64,000 nucleotides of DNA from Streptomyces fradiae ATCC 10745 = DSM 40063 (GTDB taxonomy: Bacteria > Actinomycetota > Actinomycetes > Streptomycetales > Streptomycetaceae), in contig NZ_CP023696.1 in NCBI RefSeq assembly GCF_008704425.1, positions 620,001-684,000 on the forward strand. The letters are read 5' to 3'. This document shows positions 43,076 to 50,845 of this stretch, piece by piece. The notes beneath the pieces are model-generated. The model did not search any database, was not told the DNA's origin, and worked only from the letters and a program-made list of their open reading frames with translations. Numbering within the stretch: position 1 is the stretch's first letter; each line of letters opens with the position of its first letter. A program made the position numbers and the translations under genes.

Positions 43076-45085
43076 TTACACCCCCTGGGTACCGACGTCC
43101 GCAAGGAGGAACTCTTCGACCTCTCCATCCCACGCCAGCGGCTCCGCCTCAGGGCAGTCCGCTGCGGGCAGGGCGTCGGAGAAGGCGTCCTTCAGCACTG
43201 TCCGCCACTGGTCCGCCGTCCCGCGGAGCCTGAAGGGGCCGACCAGCAGGGTCACACCGTCCTCGTCGACCTTCATCGGCGCCGTCTCCCCGGCCACCGT
43301 GACATCGCTGTCGAGACCGCTGGCAGCCGCATCGAGTGCGGCATCCAGTTCAGCCGTGTCGATGCGTCCTGCCCAGTGCCGCGCCCCGACCTGCATCTCG
43401 GCGACCAGCAGAGTGCGGCTTCCCGCGGTGTACCCCGTGAGTACGAGGGACTTGCGGGGTGCCTCAGGCCGCGCGCCACCGGCGCTTCCCGCATCGATGA
43501 AGGCCGGGCGGAAACGATCGAGGAGAGCGGAGATCCGCCCCGCGAGGAGCATGCGCCGGGCGACAAGGAACTCCCGGAACCCGTCGGCTTCGAGGACCTT
43601 GGCATCGGTCGGGACAGCGTGGGCAGCCAGGTCGTCGGCCTGTACTTCCTTGATGTACTCGGCAGGAGCCCGATTGCCGATCATGTTCTTGGCCGTCTGC
43701 TGCGAGACGAAGACGATGTTCGCCAGTTCGTTGATCTCCGCAGACGAGTACTTGTTGCGGTGGTTCCGCAGCTGCGCGGCCGGGTGCAGCATGCTGTACT
43801 GCAGCTTGTCCGTTCCCTCGGAAACGATGGAGATCGGCCCGCCGGCCCACCAGTCCTCTGCCCCGGAGTGGGCGGCAGCCAGGTAGGAGAGCATGATGTA
43901 CGGGCTCTGGATGTTGCGCCCGGACAGGTCCCGGGCGGTCACGCTGAAGCCCTTCTCCTCCAAGCGCAGGTTGGCGAGGAGGGCGCGGACAGGCTCGTCC
44001 GAGTCGAGGGCATTGACGTCCTGGGTCAGTGCACTGTCGGTCGCACCGCCGTAGCGGTTGCTCCCGCTCGCGGCCAGGAACCAGTACAGCAGCCCCTTCT
44101 CCACCTCAGCATCGACGCGGGCGCCTTCCGGCAGGCGCCCGTAGAAGACGATCAGCGGATGCAGGGCAGTGACGGACGGGATGAGCGCCGTGGTCGGAAC
44201 GAGCAACTGCTCACAGAGCAGCGGAACGACGCGCTCAAGCCCTCGGCGCACACGCTCCCAGCCTTCCCGGACGGACTCCGGACTGGCAGTGGTCAGCCTG
44301 GAGACAGACGAGGTCCGCTTGCCCGAGATGGACAGGCTGAGCGTGATCGCCTTGATGAGGAAGTTGACGTCGACAGCCCGGTAGCCGCGCTCTGCCCACC
44401 GGGCCGACTCCTCCTCGAGCTCCCTGAGGAACCCCGGTGAGCGAGCGGAGAGCGTCGCCATCGCCAGATCGGTCGTCTTCAGCGGACGGCCGCCGCTGTT
44501 GACCCGCACGAAGATCTGGGTGACCTCTTCATAGCTGAAGCCCTGGAGGACCTCCATATGGAAGTCGCGCTGCGAGATCGCTTCGAGCGCCTTGAGGCGG
44601 CGCCCGATCTCTGCGCCGTCGATCGACAGCCCTGCCGAACGAAGCTGCATCTGGAGCGCGAACGAATCAGCTTCCGGCCCGACGACGTCGTAGACCTTGA
44701 TCCACTTCGGGCTCCTGAGCGTGGCATTGCTCTGGTTCTGGAACGCCTCCGTCTCGATGTTGAAGACGACCTGCGCTGTCGGGTGGTCGTTGAAGACGCG
44801 GTACAGCGAAGTGAGCCGCTGCTGGCCGTCGAGGAGGTATAGCGGCATAACGCCGGGAAGCCCCTGCCCGGCCCCGATCGCCGCAGCGCGGGTTTCGGCT
44901 CCCTCGTCCGTCTTCCACAGCAGGAGTGTCCCTGCCGGGTATCCGAGGTACATCGACTCCACAAGCTTCGCGACTTGCGACGCCTTCCAGACATAGCCGC
45001 GCTGGATCTCCGGGAGCATGATCTCCCCGCCAGCGATCTGGCTGATGAGCGTCCTGATGTCCCGGTTCGTACGTTCGACTGCCAT
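43076..45085 (-). CDS. DUF262-family (GmrSD-like) restriction protein
   Basis: A 669-residue protein. The N-terminal DUF262 domain has the ParB-like signature LYLLDGQQRLTSLYRVF (motif DGQQR at 86-90), preceded by LPEIQRGYVWKASQVAKLVE and followed by FVRVNSGGRPLKTTDLAMA. Around residues 430-480, SMLHPAAQL with INELANIVFVSQQT and MIGNRAPAEYI resembles the DUF1524 HNH region of GmrSD enzymes, though divergent. The last 150 residues are of unknown type. GmrSD enzymes use nucleotide hydrolysis to restrict modified phage DNA. The ATG at 45085 is chosen over GTG at 45100. It is downstream of vsr. Confidence 0.87.
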   Translation of the reverse strand: MAVERTNRDIRTLISQIAGGEIMLPEIQRGYVWKASQVAKLVESMYLGYPAGTLLLWKTDEGAETRAAAIGAGQGLPGVMPLYLLDGQQRLTSLYRVFNDHPTAQVVFNIETEAFQNQSNATLRSPKWIKVYDVVGPEADSFALQMQLRSAGLSIDGAEIGRRLKALEAISQRDFHMEVLQGFSYEEVTQIFVRVNSGGRPLKTTDLAMATLSARSPGFLRELEEESARWAERGYRAVDVNFLIKAITLSLSISGKRTSSVSRLTTASPESVREGWERVRRGLERVVPLLCEQLLVPTTALIPSVTALHPLIVFYGRLPEGARVDAEVEKGLLYWFLAASGSNRYGGATDSALTQDVNALDSDEPVRALLANLRLEEKGFSVTARDLSGRNIQSPYIMLSYLAAAHSGAEDWWAGGPISIVSEGTDKLQYSMLHPAAQLRNHRNKYSSAEINELANIVFVSQQTAKNMIGNRAPAEYIKEVQADDLAAHAVPTDAKVLEADGFREFLVARRMLLAGRISALLDRFRPAFIDAGSAGGARPEAPRKSLVLTGYTAGSRTLLVAEMQVGARHWAGRIDTAELDAALDAAASGLDSDVTVAGETAPMKVDEDGVTLLVGPFRLRGTADQWRTVLKDAFSDALPAADCPEAEPLAWDGEVEEFLLADVGTQGV

Positions 45086-45237
45086 GCCCTGCTGCCCCAC
45101 CCCTACTGTTCTGGATCAGGCCGCTTTCAGCCCGGACCAGCACAATTACCACTGCGCTGACCGATACGGTAGACGAGGCAGGAGCAAGTACGCGCCCGGG
45201 CCGTTGAACTCGGCACACCCCCGCGCCGACCTCAGCG

Positions 45238-45738
45238 CTACGTCTCCGGTTCTGCCCTCACCGCCGCCTTGCGGCGACGCGACTCCACCGCAGCGCAGAC
45301 GACCGCAGAACTCGCTTCCGGGGACTCATGTTCCCAGAACCTCAGGACAAGCCAGCCGGCTTCCGCGAGGCGCGCGTCCGTGTCCCTATCGCGCTGCACG
45401 TTCCTCCCGATCTTCTCGCGCCAGTAGTCGGGGTTCGTCTTCGGCGGTACGAAGTGCTCGGGGCAGCCGTGCCAGAAGCAGCCGTCGACGAAGACCGCGA
45501 CCCGGGTCGGGCGGAAGACGAGGTCGGCCGTCCGGCGCATCCCCGGAAGCGGCTTGGCCGCGACCCGGTAGCGAAGCCCGGCCGCGTGGACGAGGGAGCG
45601 CAGCGCACGCTCTGGCGCTGTATCCCGGTTCCGGTTTCCGAGCATGCTGCGGCGGTTCGCGGCAGAGGACGCCCACGACCCCTCCGGAGGGGTCCAATCG
45701 CCAGCGGTCGGCTCTTGAGGCAGCTCGTTCATCGCCAT
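45238..45738 (-). CDS. vsr: Very-short-patch mismatch repair endonuclease
   Basis: A 166-residue Vsr nuclease that nicks 5' of T in T:G mismatches produced by deamination of 5-methylcytosine. Typical motifs are RNRDTAPERALRSLVHAAGL (N-terminal helix), the metal Asp in RRTADLVF (about Asp72), VDGCFWHGCPEH (His90, His95 and zinc Cys), NPDYWREKI and WLVLRFWEHE. Vsr genes are almost always next to a Dcm-type methyltransferase. Here the intact one (36541) lies 7 kb away in the same island. ATG at 45738 is used; the longer frame is a remnant of another gene. Confidence 0.92.
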   Translation of the reverse strand: MAMNELPQEPTAGDWTPPEGSWASSAANRRSMLGNRNRDTAPERALRSLVHAAGLRYRVAAKPLPGMRRTADLVFRPTRVAVFVDGCFWHGCPEHFVPPKTNPDYWREKIGRNVQRDRDTDARLAEAGWLVLRFWEHESPEASSAVVCAAVESRRRKAAVRAEPET

Positions 45739-45819
45739 ACGAGTATATGGCTGCTGTTCCCCAGCCCTCGAGAATCCGGCCTGAAGCTGCAGCTGACGCA
45801 CACGGCCACGAACCGGCCG

Positions 45820-46207
45820 GGGGCGGCTGGCGGGCTTGATCCACGGAAGGGTGCCGCTCCAGGTCCAGCCGGCCATCTGCAGGGCGTCGGTCGTGGTCGG
45901 TTCCTGGCGCCAGTCGGTGAAGACCATGGCGACCGCGTGCTCGGTGGAGGCCCGGTACGCCTCGGTGAGCAGTTCGGTCAGCCAAGAGCGGTACGAGCGC
46001 TGGTCGCGGTTCTCACCGGGGAAGTCGGGCGAGGTCGTGCGCCGAGTTACTGGTGACGTACTTGGCGCGCGCGGTGCGTCCGGTGCGTTCCGAGCTCGTA
46101 CGGCCGCCGGAGTTGTACGGCGGGTCGGTGAGCACGGCGTTGACGCTCTCGTCCGGGAGGGACTTCAGGACGGTCAGGGCGTCGCCTCGGTGCAGCGTGT
46201 AGCTCAT
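45820..46207 (-). pseudogene. Adenine/N4-cytosine DNA methyltransferase, frameshifted and truncated
   Basis: MSYTLHRGDALTVLKSLPDE and VNAVLTDPPYNSGGRT are the start of a DPPY-type methyltransferase as found in actinomycete phages and ICEs. After HDLA an extra C near 46030 shifts the frame. The homology continues in the next frame as DFPGENRDQRSYRSWLTELL and AMVFTDWRQEPTTTDALQMA, then SGTLPWIKPASRP, and is cut off near 45820, where the vsr region begins. So it is both frameshifted and 3'-truncated. Confidence 0.82.
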
Positions 46208-46467
46208 GGGGGAGGGCCTCTCTTCGGGGGGGAGGGTCGTGGAACCTATGCCGGACAGCGCGCAACGGCGCTCGTCTCTGGCGGGGTTGTGCCGGAGGTT
46301 AGCCGTGGATTCCGGCCGGGCCTAACGAGGCGGCGGTCGCTCGGGACCGGAACCCCCGCTCCCCAGGGACCGAGCCAGGTTCCCGGCGTGGGCGCCGACG
46401 GTGTCGCCTCCGGCATCAATCCTGCCGGCGGCAACCTCAGCAAGGAGGGCATCGACGCCGGCCCGAG

Positions 46468-46848
46468 CTTGTCCCTCTCGTTCGCGGAGTCGAGGTTGTC
46501 GTACTCGAAGATCAGGCGGCTGTGCTCGGTGCCGTCTGCCGGGTCGATCACGTCGAGGACGGCACGGGCGCCCTGGCGAGAGAACCGGTCCACCATGTAG
46601 CACCACAGTGCCGAGGTGTCACGGTTCCGTAGCGCTGCCAGCGCCTTGTCGAAGTCGGGACGCTTGGCGTCCGCCTTGTAGCCGGAGGCCAGGTCCACCC
46701 ACACGTGACGGACGGTGTAGCCGTTGCGGTCGGCCCAGCGACGCCCGGAGGCCTCCTGCGTGTCGGTGGACTGCTCTCGGCGGTGGTCGTCCTCCCGCTA
46801 GTTCTTGCTCTTGCGCAGGTAGAGGTCTATGAGAGGCTTGACGGCCAT
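46468..46848 (-). pseudogene. Serine integrase N-terminal fragment with in-frame stop
   Basis: From ATG 46848 the frame reads MAVKPLIDLYLRKSKN and then TAG (46798-46800). It continues in the same frame as EQSTDTQEASGRRWADRNGY, ASGYKADAKRPDFDKALAAL and ALWCYMVDRFSRQGARAVLD up to LDSANERDK (46468). This is the catalytic domain of a large serine recombinase. Everything after NERDK, including the recombinase and zinc-ribbon domains, is gone; the frame drifts on to 46246 without similarity. Its start is about 95 bases from attR, the usual place for such an integrase. It is surely inactive. Confidence 0.85.
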
Positions 46849-46941
46849 CGGGGGGGGCTCCTTGGTGCTCGGATTGCGCCGCCCCCTTGCCGTACGCGCC
46901 CTCCACCTTACGTGCAGGGAACCTGGGCGGGTGTCGCACCT

Positions 46942-46956
46942 TCCGGTGACGGCCGG
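46942..46956. other. attR: right junction repeat of the integrated element
   Basis: TCCGGTGACGGCCGG matches the attL copy (30870) except for T in place of G at position 6. Serine integrases leave hybrid sites that share only a short core, so a partial match is expected. Confidence 0.78.
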
Positions 46957-47010
46957 CCGGCGAAGCGGCCGGAGCTGCTGCCGTTCGACGGCCCCTCCAT
47001 GCCCGCGTAG
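46942..47010 (+). pseudogene. Displaced 3' end of the SGNH-hydrolase gene
   Basis: In the frame set by attR, SGDGRPAKRPELLPFDGPSM and PA-stop (TAG 47008-47010) continue the SGNH protein from its codon 244. The Lys/Arg-Pro tail has host codon use. Joined to 30153-30884 it gives a 261-residue protein. The gap to 47131 has short palindromes that may terminate transcription. Confidence 0.8.
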
Positions 47011-47131
47011 CGCGCCGGGGCCCCGGCCGGAAGGCCGGCGACCGTCGCGGTTCGTCGCCCCGGTGGGCGCGGCCCCGGCCCCGCCGCCGGGGCGGTCGGC
47101 GCGGGGCCAGGCGCACCGTACGGACGCCGTG

Positions 47132-48769
47132 TCAGAGGTCTCGCACGGGCTGGGTCCGCTCCCCCCGCACGATGTCGGCGAGGGCCCCCGCGTCGCGGGG
47201 CAGGGCGTCGCCCCGCCACGCCACGTGGCCGTCCGGACGGACCAGCACGAAGGACCGCTCGTAGAGCTTGGCGACCTCCTCCGCTCCCCCGCTCCGCACG
47301 GTCAGCGGCACCCCGCGCTCGGCGAACGCGCGCTCGACGACCGCCGGTTCGCCGTCCTCGGCGAAGCACAGCAGCACGTATCCGCGCCCGAACAGGTCCA
47401 GCGTGGAGGTGGTGGCGTCCCACCAGGCGTGCGCGGCCCGGTAACCGGGGTCGCTGCCGGGGCGCCACCGCGCGTCCGGCTTCCCCGGGCGGGCGGGCGC
47501 CGCCGGGTCCTCGACGATCGCCGGGGATCGGTAGCCCAGCCCGAAGTGGATCTCCGGGGCGTCGAACTCCCGCCACGCCCCGCTCTCCTCCAGCCGCCGC
47601 GCCACCTCCGCGCGGGCGCGCTCGCCCTCGGGGCCGTCCGCTGCGATGCCGGGCGGCAGCCGGCGGCTCATGGTCCGCCGCAGGTTGCGGTTGGCCTCCT
47701 CCAGGCTCTCCACGGCGATCGGCCGGCGCTCGGTCTCGTACGTGTCGAGCAGGTGGCGCCCCGCCCAGCCGTCCAGCGCCGCGGCGAGCTTCCAGCCCAG
47801 GTCGGCGGCGTCGCCGATCCCGGTGTTGAGCCCGAAGCCCCCGGACGGCGAGAGGGTGTGCGCGGCGTCCCCGGCGAGGAAGACCCGCCCGGCGCGGTAG
47901 CGGTCGGCCACGCGGTGGGTGAGGCGCCACTCCCCGTCGCCCAGCAGCTCCACCGGGGTGTCGAACGCCAGGGCCTCGCGGACCAGGGCGGCCGCGTCGG
48001 CGCGCCCGGCGGCCTCGTCCTCGACGCCCACGACCAGGTTGTACAGGTCGGTGCCGTTCAGCGCGCGCAGGGGGAAGCGCAGTGTGGCGGAGAGCATCAG
48101 GAAGTGGACGAGGGCGGCGCGGTCGCCGAGGCGCTCCCTCAGCTCGGGGGCGCGGAAGAGGATGTTGCGGAAGACCTGCGTGCGGTGGCGCGCCGGCGCG
48201 TCGATGCCGCAGGCCCGCCGGACGGGGGACGCGGCGCCGTCGCAGGCCACCACGTACCGGGCCCGCAGGGTGCGGGTGGTGCCGGTGGAGTGGTCGGTGA
48301 GGGCGGCCTCCACGTGGTCGTCGGCCTGCCGCACGCGCTCGACGGTCGTGCGGAGCCGCAGCGGGCCGTCGGGGTGCACGCCCACGGCGCGCGTCAGCAC
48401 CGGGTTCAGCCAGTGCGCCGGGCACATCTGGTCGGGCTCGGGGGTGTGCGCGAAGGCCGGCCGGCTTCCGGCCGTGCCCCGGCGGTAGCGGTGGATCTCG
48501 TGACCGCCGACCCTGGTGACCCAGGCGATGTCCAGGGGGTGGTCGGACGGCCATCCGGCGCCGCGGACGGCGTCGGCCACCCCCCAGCGGCGCAGCAGCT
48601 CCATCGACCGGGGGCCGATCGTGCTGACCTTGGGATGCCGGACCGTCCCGTCGCCGGCCTCGGCGACCGTGCAGTCGATCCCGCGGTACGCCAGGTCGAG
48701 GGCGAGCGCCAGCCCGACCGGGCCGCCGCCCACGATCAGTACGTCGGTCCACTCGGCGGAACGTGTCAT
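47132..48769 (-). CDS. staC: FAD-dependent monooxygenase, StaC/RebC homologue
   Basis: A 545-residue flavoprotein of the aromatic hydroxylase class. The FAD-binding GxGxxG is VLIVGGGPVGLALALDLAYRG at the N-terminus, the DG motif is VVACDGAASPVRRACG, and the second FAD contact is FLAGDAAHTLSPSGGFGLNTG. In indolocarbazole pathways RebC or StaC works with the P450 RebP/StaP on chromopyrrolic acid and sets the oxidation state of the aglycone. As I recall, RebC residues Phe216/Arg239 correspond to StaC Val221/Thr244. This protein has Val221 and Asn244, which lacks the RebC pair and points to a StaC-like (K252c) outcome. It is last in the minus-strand row. Confidence 0.85.
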   Translation of the reverse strand: MTRSAEWTDVLIVGGGPVGLALALDLAYRGIDCTVAEAGDGTVRHPKVSTIGPRSMELLRRWGVADAVRGAGWPSDHPLDIAWVTRVGGHEIHRYRRGTAGSRPAFAHTPEPDQMCPAHWLNPVLTRAVGVHPDGPLRLRTTVERVRQADDHVEAALTDHSTGTTRTLRARYVVACDGAASPVRRACGIDAPARHRTQVFRNILFRAPELRERLGDRAALVHFLMLSATLRFPLRALNGTDLYNLVVGVEDEAAGRADAAALVREALAFDTPVELLGDGEWRLTHRVADRYRAGRVFLAGDAAHTLSPSGGFGLNTGIGDAADLGWKLAAALDGWAGRHLLDTYETERRPIAVESLEEANRNLRRTMSRRLPPGIAADGPEGERARAEVARRLEESGAWREFDAPEIHFGLGYRSPAIVEDPAAPARPGKPDARWRPGSDPGYRAAHAWWDATTSTLDLFGRGYVLLCFAEDGEPAVVERAFAERGVPLTVRSGGAEEVAKLYERSFVLVRPDGHVAWRGDALPRDAGALADIVRGERTQPVRDL

Positions 48770-48863
48770 GTCTCCCTTGCCTCTCCTCTTCGGCCCGTCC
48801 CGGAGGTTCGCCCGCCGGCCGGGCGGCGGGCGGGCGCGCCGGGGGCCCGGCGCGCCCGGCGGC

Positions 48864-49748
48864 TCACGGCCGTTCGGCGACGACCAGCACGCAGCCGAAG
48901 TCGTCGACGCCCGCCAGGTCGGACGGGCGGAACGCGTCGTCGGTGAAGTCGAAGTTCCCCTCGTTCATGGCCGCGGGGCGGTCCTCGACGTCCGCCACCT
49001 TCGCCAGTTCGTCGGCGAGGCGCAGGGTGGTCTGCTCCGTGATGTCGAGGATGGCGCGCAGCCGCAGGCCGGAGCGGTGGAGCAGCGCGACGTAGTCGTC
49101 GATGTCGGCCGTGGTCGACATGAGGTCGCGGCAGAACTTGTCGATGCCCGGGTGGCGCGGCTCCTTGCGCGGGTGGCGCTCGAACACGTCGGTCAGGACC
49201 AGCCGCCCGCCGGGGGCGAGCACCCGCGCCACGTCGGTGAGCACGTGCTGACGGTCCGGCATGTGGCAGATCGACTCCAGGGCCATGACGGCGTCGAACG
49301 AGCCGTCGGCGAAGGGGAGTTCCATCGCGTCGCCGTGCTGGAAGACGGCCCGGTCGGCGAGGCCCGCCTCGGCCGCCAGCCGGTTGGCGGTCTTGATCTG
49401 CTCCTCGCTGATGCTGATGCCGGTGACGCGCGCGCCGGTCTGGCGCACGACCCGCAGGCCGGGGCCGCCCACCCCGCAGCCGAGGTCGAGGACGTGGGAG
49501 GAGCCGTCCGCCTTCAGCCAGTCGATGAACACGTCGGTCAGCCGGTCCATCGCCTCCTCGATGGTGGCCTTGGAGTCCGGGGTGTCCCAGTAGCCGATGT
49601 GGACGTTGGGGTTGAAGGTGCCGTCGTTCATGGCGCTCAGCGTGAGCCTGTCGTACAGCTCGCCGACGGCTCCCGGAACGGGCTGGGTCTGGGTCTGGGT
49701 CTGGGTCTGGGCGGGGGGCTGGGGCTGGGTCTGGGTGGCGTCGGTCAT
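48864..49748 (-). CDS. RebM-like sugar O/N-methyltransferase (1 of 2)
   Basis: A 294-residue SAM methyltransferase. SAM motif I is VLDLGCGVGGPGLRVV. The RebM-type N-terminus is NVHIGYWDTPDSKATIEEAM. Later blocks are HGDAMELPFADGSFDAVMAL and VLAPGGRLVLTDVFER. RebM methylates the 4'-hydroxyl of the glucose in rebeccamycin; StaMA and StaMB methylate staurosporine's amino sugar. The first 25 residues are an odd Thr-Gln-Pro repeat (TQTQPQPPAQTQTQTQTQ) coded by short repeats. It lies between the second methyltransferase and staC, 94 bases from the latter. Confidence 0.85.
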   Translation of the reverse strand: MTDATQTQPQPPAQTQTQTQTQPVPGAVGELYDRLTLSAMNDGTFNPNVHIGYWDTPDSKATIEEAMDRLTDVFIDWLKADGSSHVLDLGCGVGGPGLRVVRQTGARVTGISISEEQIKTANRLAAEAGLADRAVFQHGDAMELPFADGSFDAVMALESICHMPDRQHVLTDVARVLAPGGRLVLTDVFERHPRKEPRHPGIDKFCRDLMSTTADIDDYVALLHRSGLRLRAILDITEQTTLRLADELAKVADVEDRPAAMNEGNFDFTDDAFRPSDLAGVDDFGCVLVVAERP

Positions 49749-49780
49749 GGCGGGGCCTTTCGGTCTCGGGTGCGGGACGA

Positions 49781-49812
49781 GGGGTGGGTGGTACGAGGGG
49801 TGGGTGGTACGA
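49781..49812. repeat. Tandem 16-bp repeat upstream of a methyltransferase gene
   Basis: GAGGGGTGGGTGGTAC occurs twice in tandem (49781-49812), 30 bases before the 49748 start on the minus strand, in a 211-base gap that also has GGTCGCGTCCGGG repeats. It may be promoter or spacer DNA. Confidence 0.5.
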
Positions 49813-49959
49813 GTGGGGGCGGCGGGCCGGCGGGCGGCCGTCGCTGCGCGGCGCCGGGTCGGGCCGCGCCCGGAGGCGGTCGCGTCCGGGGGCGGTCGCG
49901 TCCGGGTCCCGTCGGTGCGGGGCCGGATCGGCGGGCGGTCAGGATCGGGGCGGCGGCGG

Positions 49960-50784
49960 TCAGGGGCGGCGGGCGGTCATCAGGACGTAGCCGGCGTCCG
50001 GGTGGCGGCCGAACGCCTCCATGAGGTCGGCCGCCTCGCCCATCCGCTCCGCCGCCGCGGCGTCCAACGAGGCGGCGAGCCCCCGGAAGGCGGCGGCGGC
50101 GTGCCCGTAGCTGGGGCGGACCCGCTCACCGATGTCCGTCATGTCCGTCAGCCGCCAGCCCGCCTCCGCCAGTCGTGCGCGGTGCTCTTCGGGGGTGTTG
50201 ACGCCGGCGATCTCGTACACGCCGAGCATCCCGTCGAGCAGGGCCGCGTCGGCGCCGGTGAACGGGCGGCGCCGGCACAGGTCCGCGACGACGAGGAGGC
50301 CGCCGGGGCGGACCACGCGGCGCAGCTCCGCCAGGGCGGCGGTCTGGTCGGGGATGTGCAGCAGCGACTCGATCGCGAAGGCCCCGTCGAAGGAGCCGTC
50401 CTCGAAGGGGAGGTCCACGGCGTCCGCGTACCGGAAGGAGACCCGGCCGGCGCCGTGGGCCGCCGCCTCCTTCTCCGCGGTGGCGAGCTGCCGGCGGCTG
50501 ACGGTGATGCCGGTGACCTCGACGTCGTGCCGCCCTGCGATGCGCACGGCGGGCAGGCCGTTGCCGCACCCCACGTCGAGCAGCCGCAGACCGGGGCGGA
50601 GTGCGAGCCGCTGGGCGACGAGGTCGGTGAGGCGGTCGGTGGCCTCGGCGATCGGGACGCCGGGGTCGCCGTCCCAGTAGCCCACGTGGATGTTGCCGCC
50701 CAGCGCGTCCGTGGCGCCGGCGTCGGCGAACACGTCGTAGGTCTGCTCGACGGAGTCGGGGGTCGTGGCGGGCTGCTGTGTCAT
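49960..50784 (-). CDS. RebM-like sugar O/N-methyltransferase (2 of 2)
   Basis: A 274-residue SAM methyltransferase related to its neighbour. NIHVGYWDGDPGVPIAEATD is the family N-terminus, LRLLDVGCGNGLPAVRIA is motif I, YADAVDLPFEDGSFDGAFAI and VVRPGGLLVVADLCRR are later motifs. It probably acts on a different position of the sugar or on the amide nitrogen. It starts 62 bases from the staP stop and is likely co-transcribed. Confidence 0.85.
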   Translation of the reverse strand: MTQQPATTPDSVEQTYDVFADAGATDALGGNIHVGYWDGDPGVPIAEATDRLTDLVAQRLALRPGLRLLDVGCGNGLPAVRIAGRHDVEVTGITVSRRQLATAEKEAAAHGAGRVSFRYADAVDLPFEDGSFDGAFAIESLLHIPDQTAALAELRRVVRPGGLLVVADLCRRRPFTGADAALLDGMLGVYEIAGVNTPEEHRARLAEAGWRLTDMTDIGERVRPSYGHAAAAFRGLAASLDAAAAERMGEAADLMEAFGRHPDAGYVLMTARRP

Positions 50785-50845
50785 CGGTGCCTTCCCTTCG
50801 TACGGGTGGTCGCGCGGGGCGCGCGGGGCCGGGGTGCCGCCGGGG

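Larger units (their letters stand above)
30885..46941. mobile_element. About 16-kb integrated element carrying a defence-like island
   Basis: The element lies between two copies of a 15-bp sequence inside one host gene, the SGNH hydrolase. Just inside the right end is a decayed serine integrase reading inward. The left half carries decayed transposon, chaperone-like and unknown genes. The right half carries intact restriction and repair genes plus a broken methyltransferase. GC content and codon bias are lower than in the flanks, most clearly at 35260-36540. With its integrase broken it is probably immobile now. Phage or ICE origin cannot be decided: no capsid or conjugation genes were seen. 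Confidence 0.82.

Noticed and set aside
36541..45738. DISARM or BREX system
   Set aside because: No DrmA/DrmB (DUF1998), PLD nuclease, PglZ, BrxC or PglX signature is present, although a 5mC methyltransferase and helicase are.
46322..46606. Minus-strand ORF ending ALLAEVAAGRIDAGG...
   Set aside because: It overlaps the integrase remnant in another frame. A short protein-like stretch exists, but no start or family could be supported.
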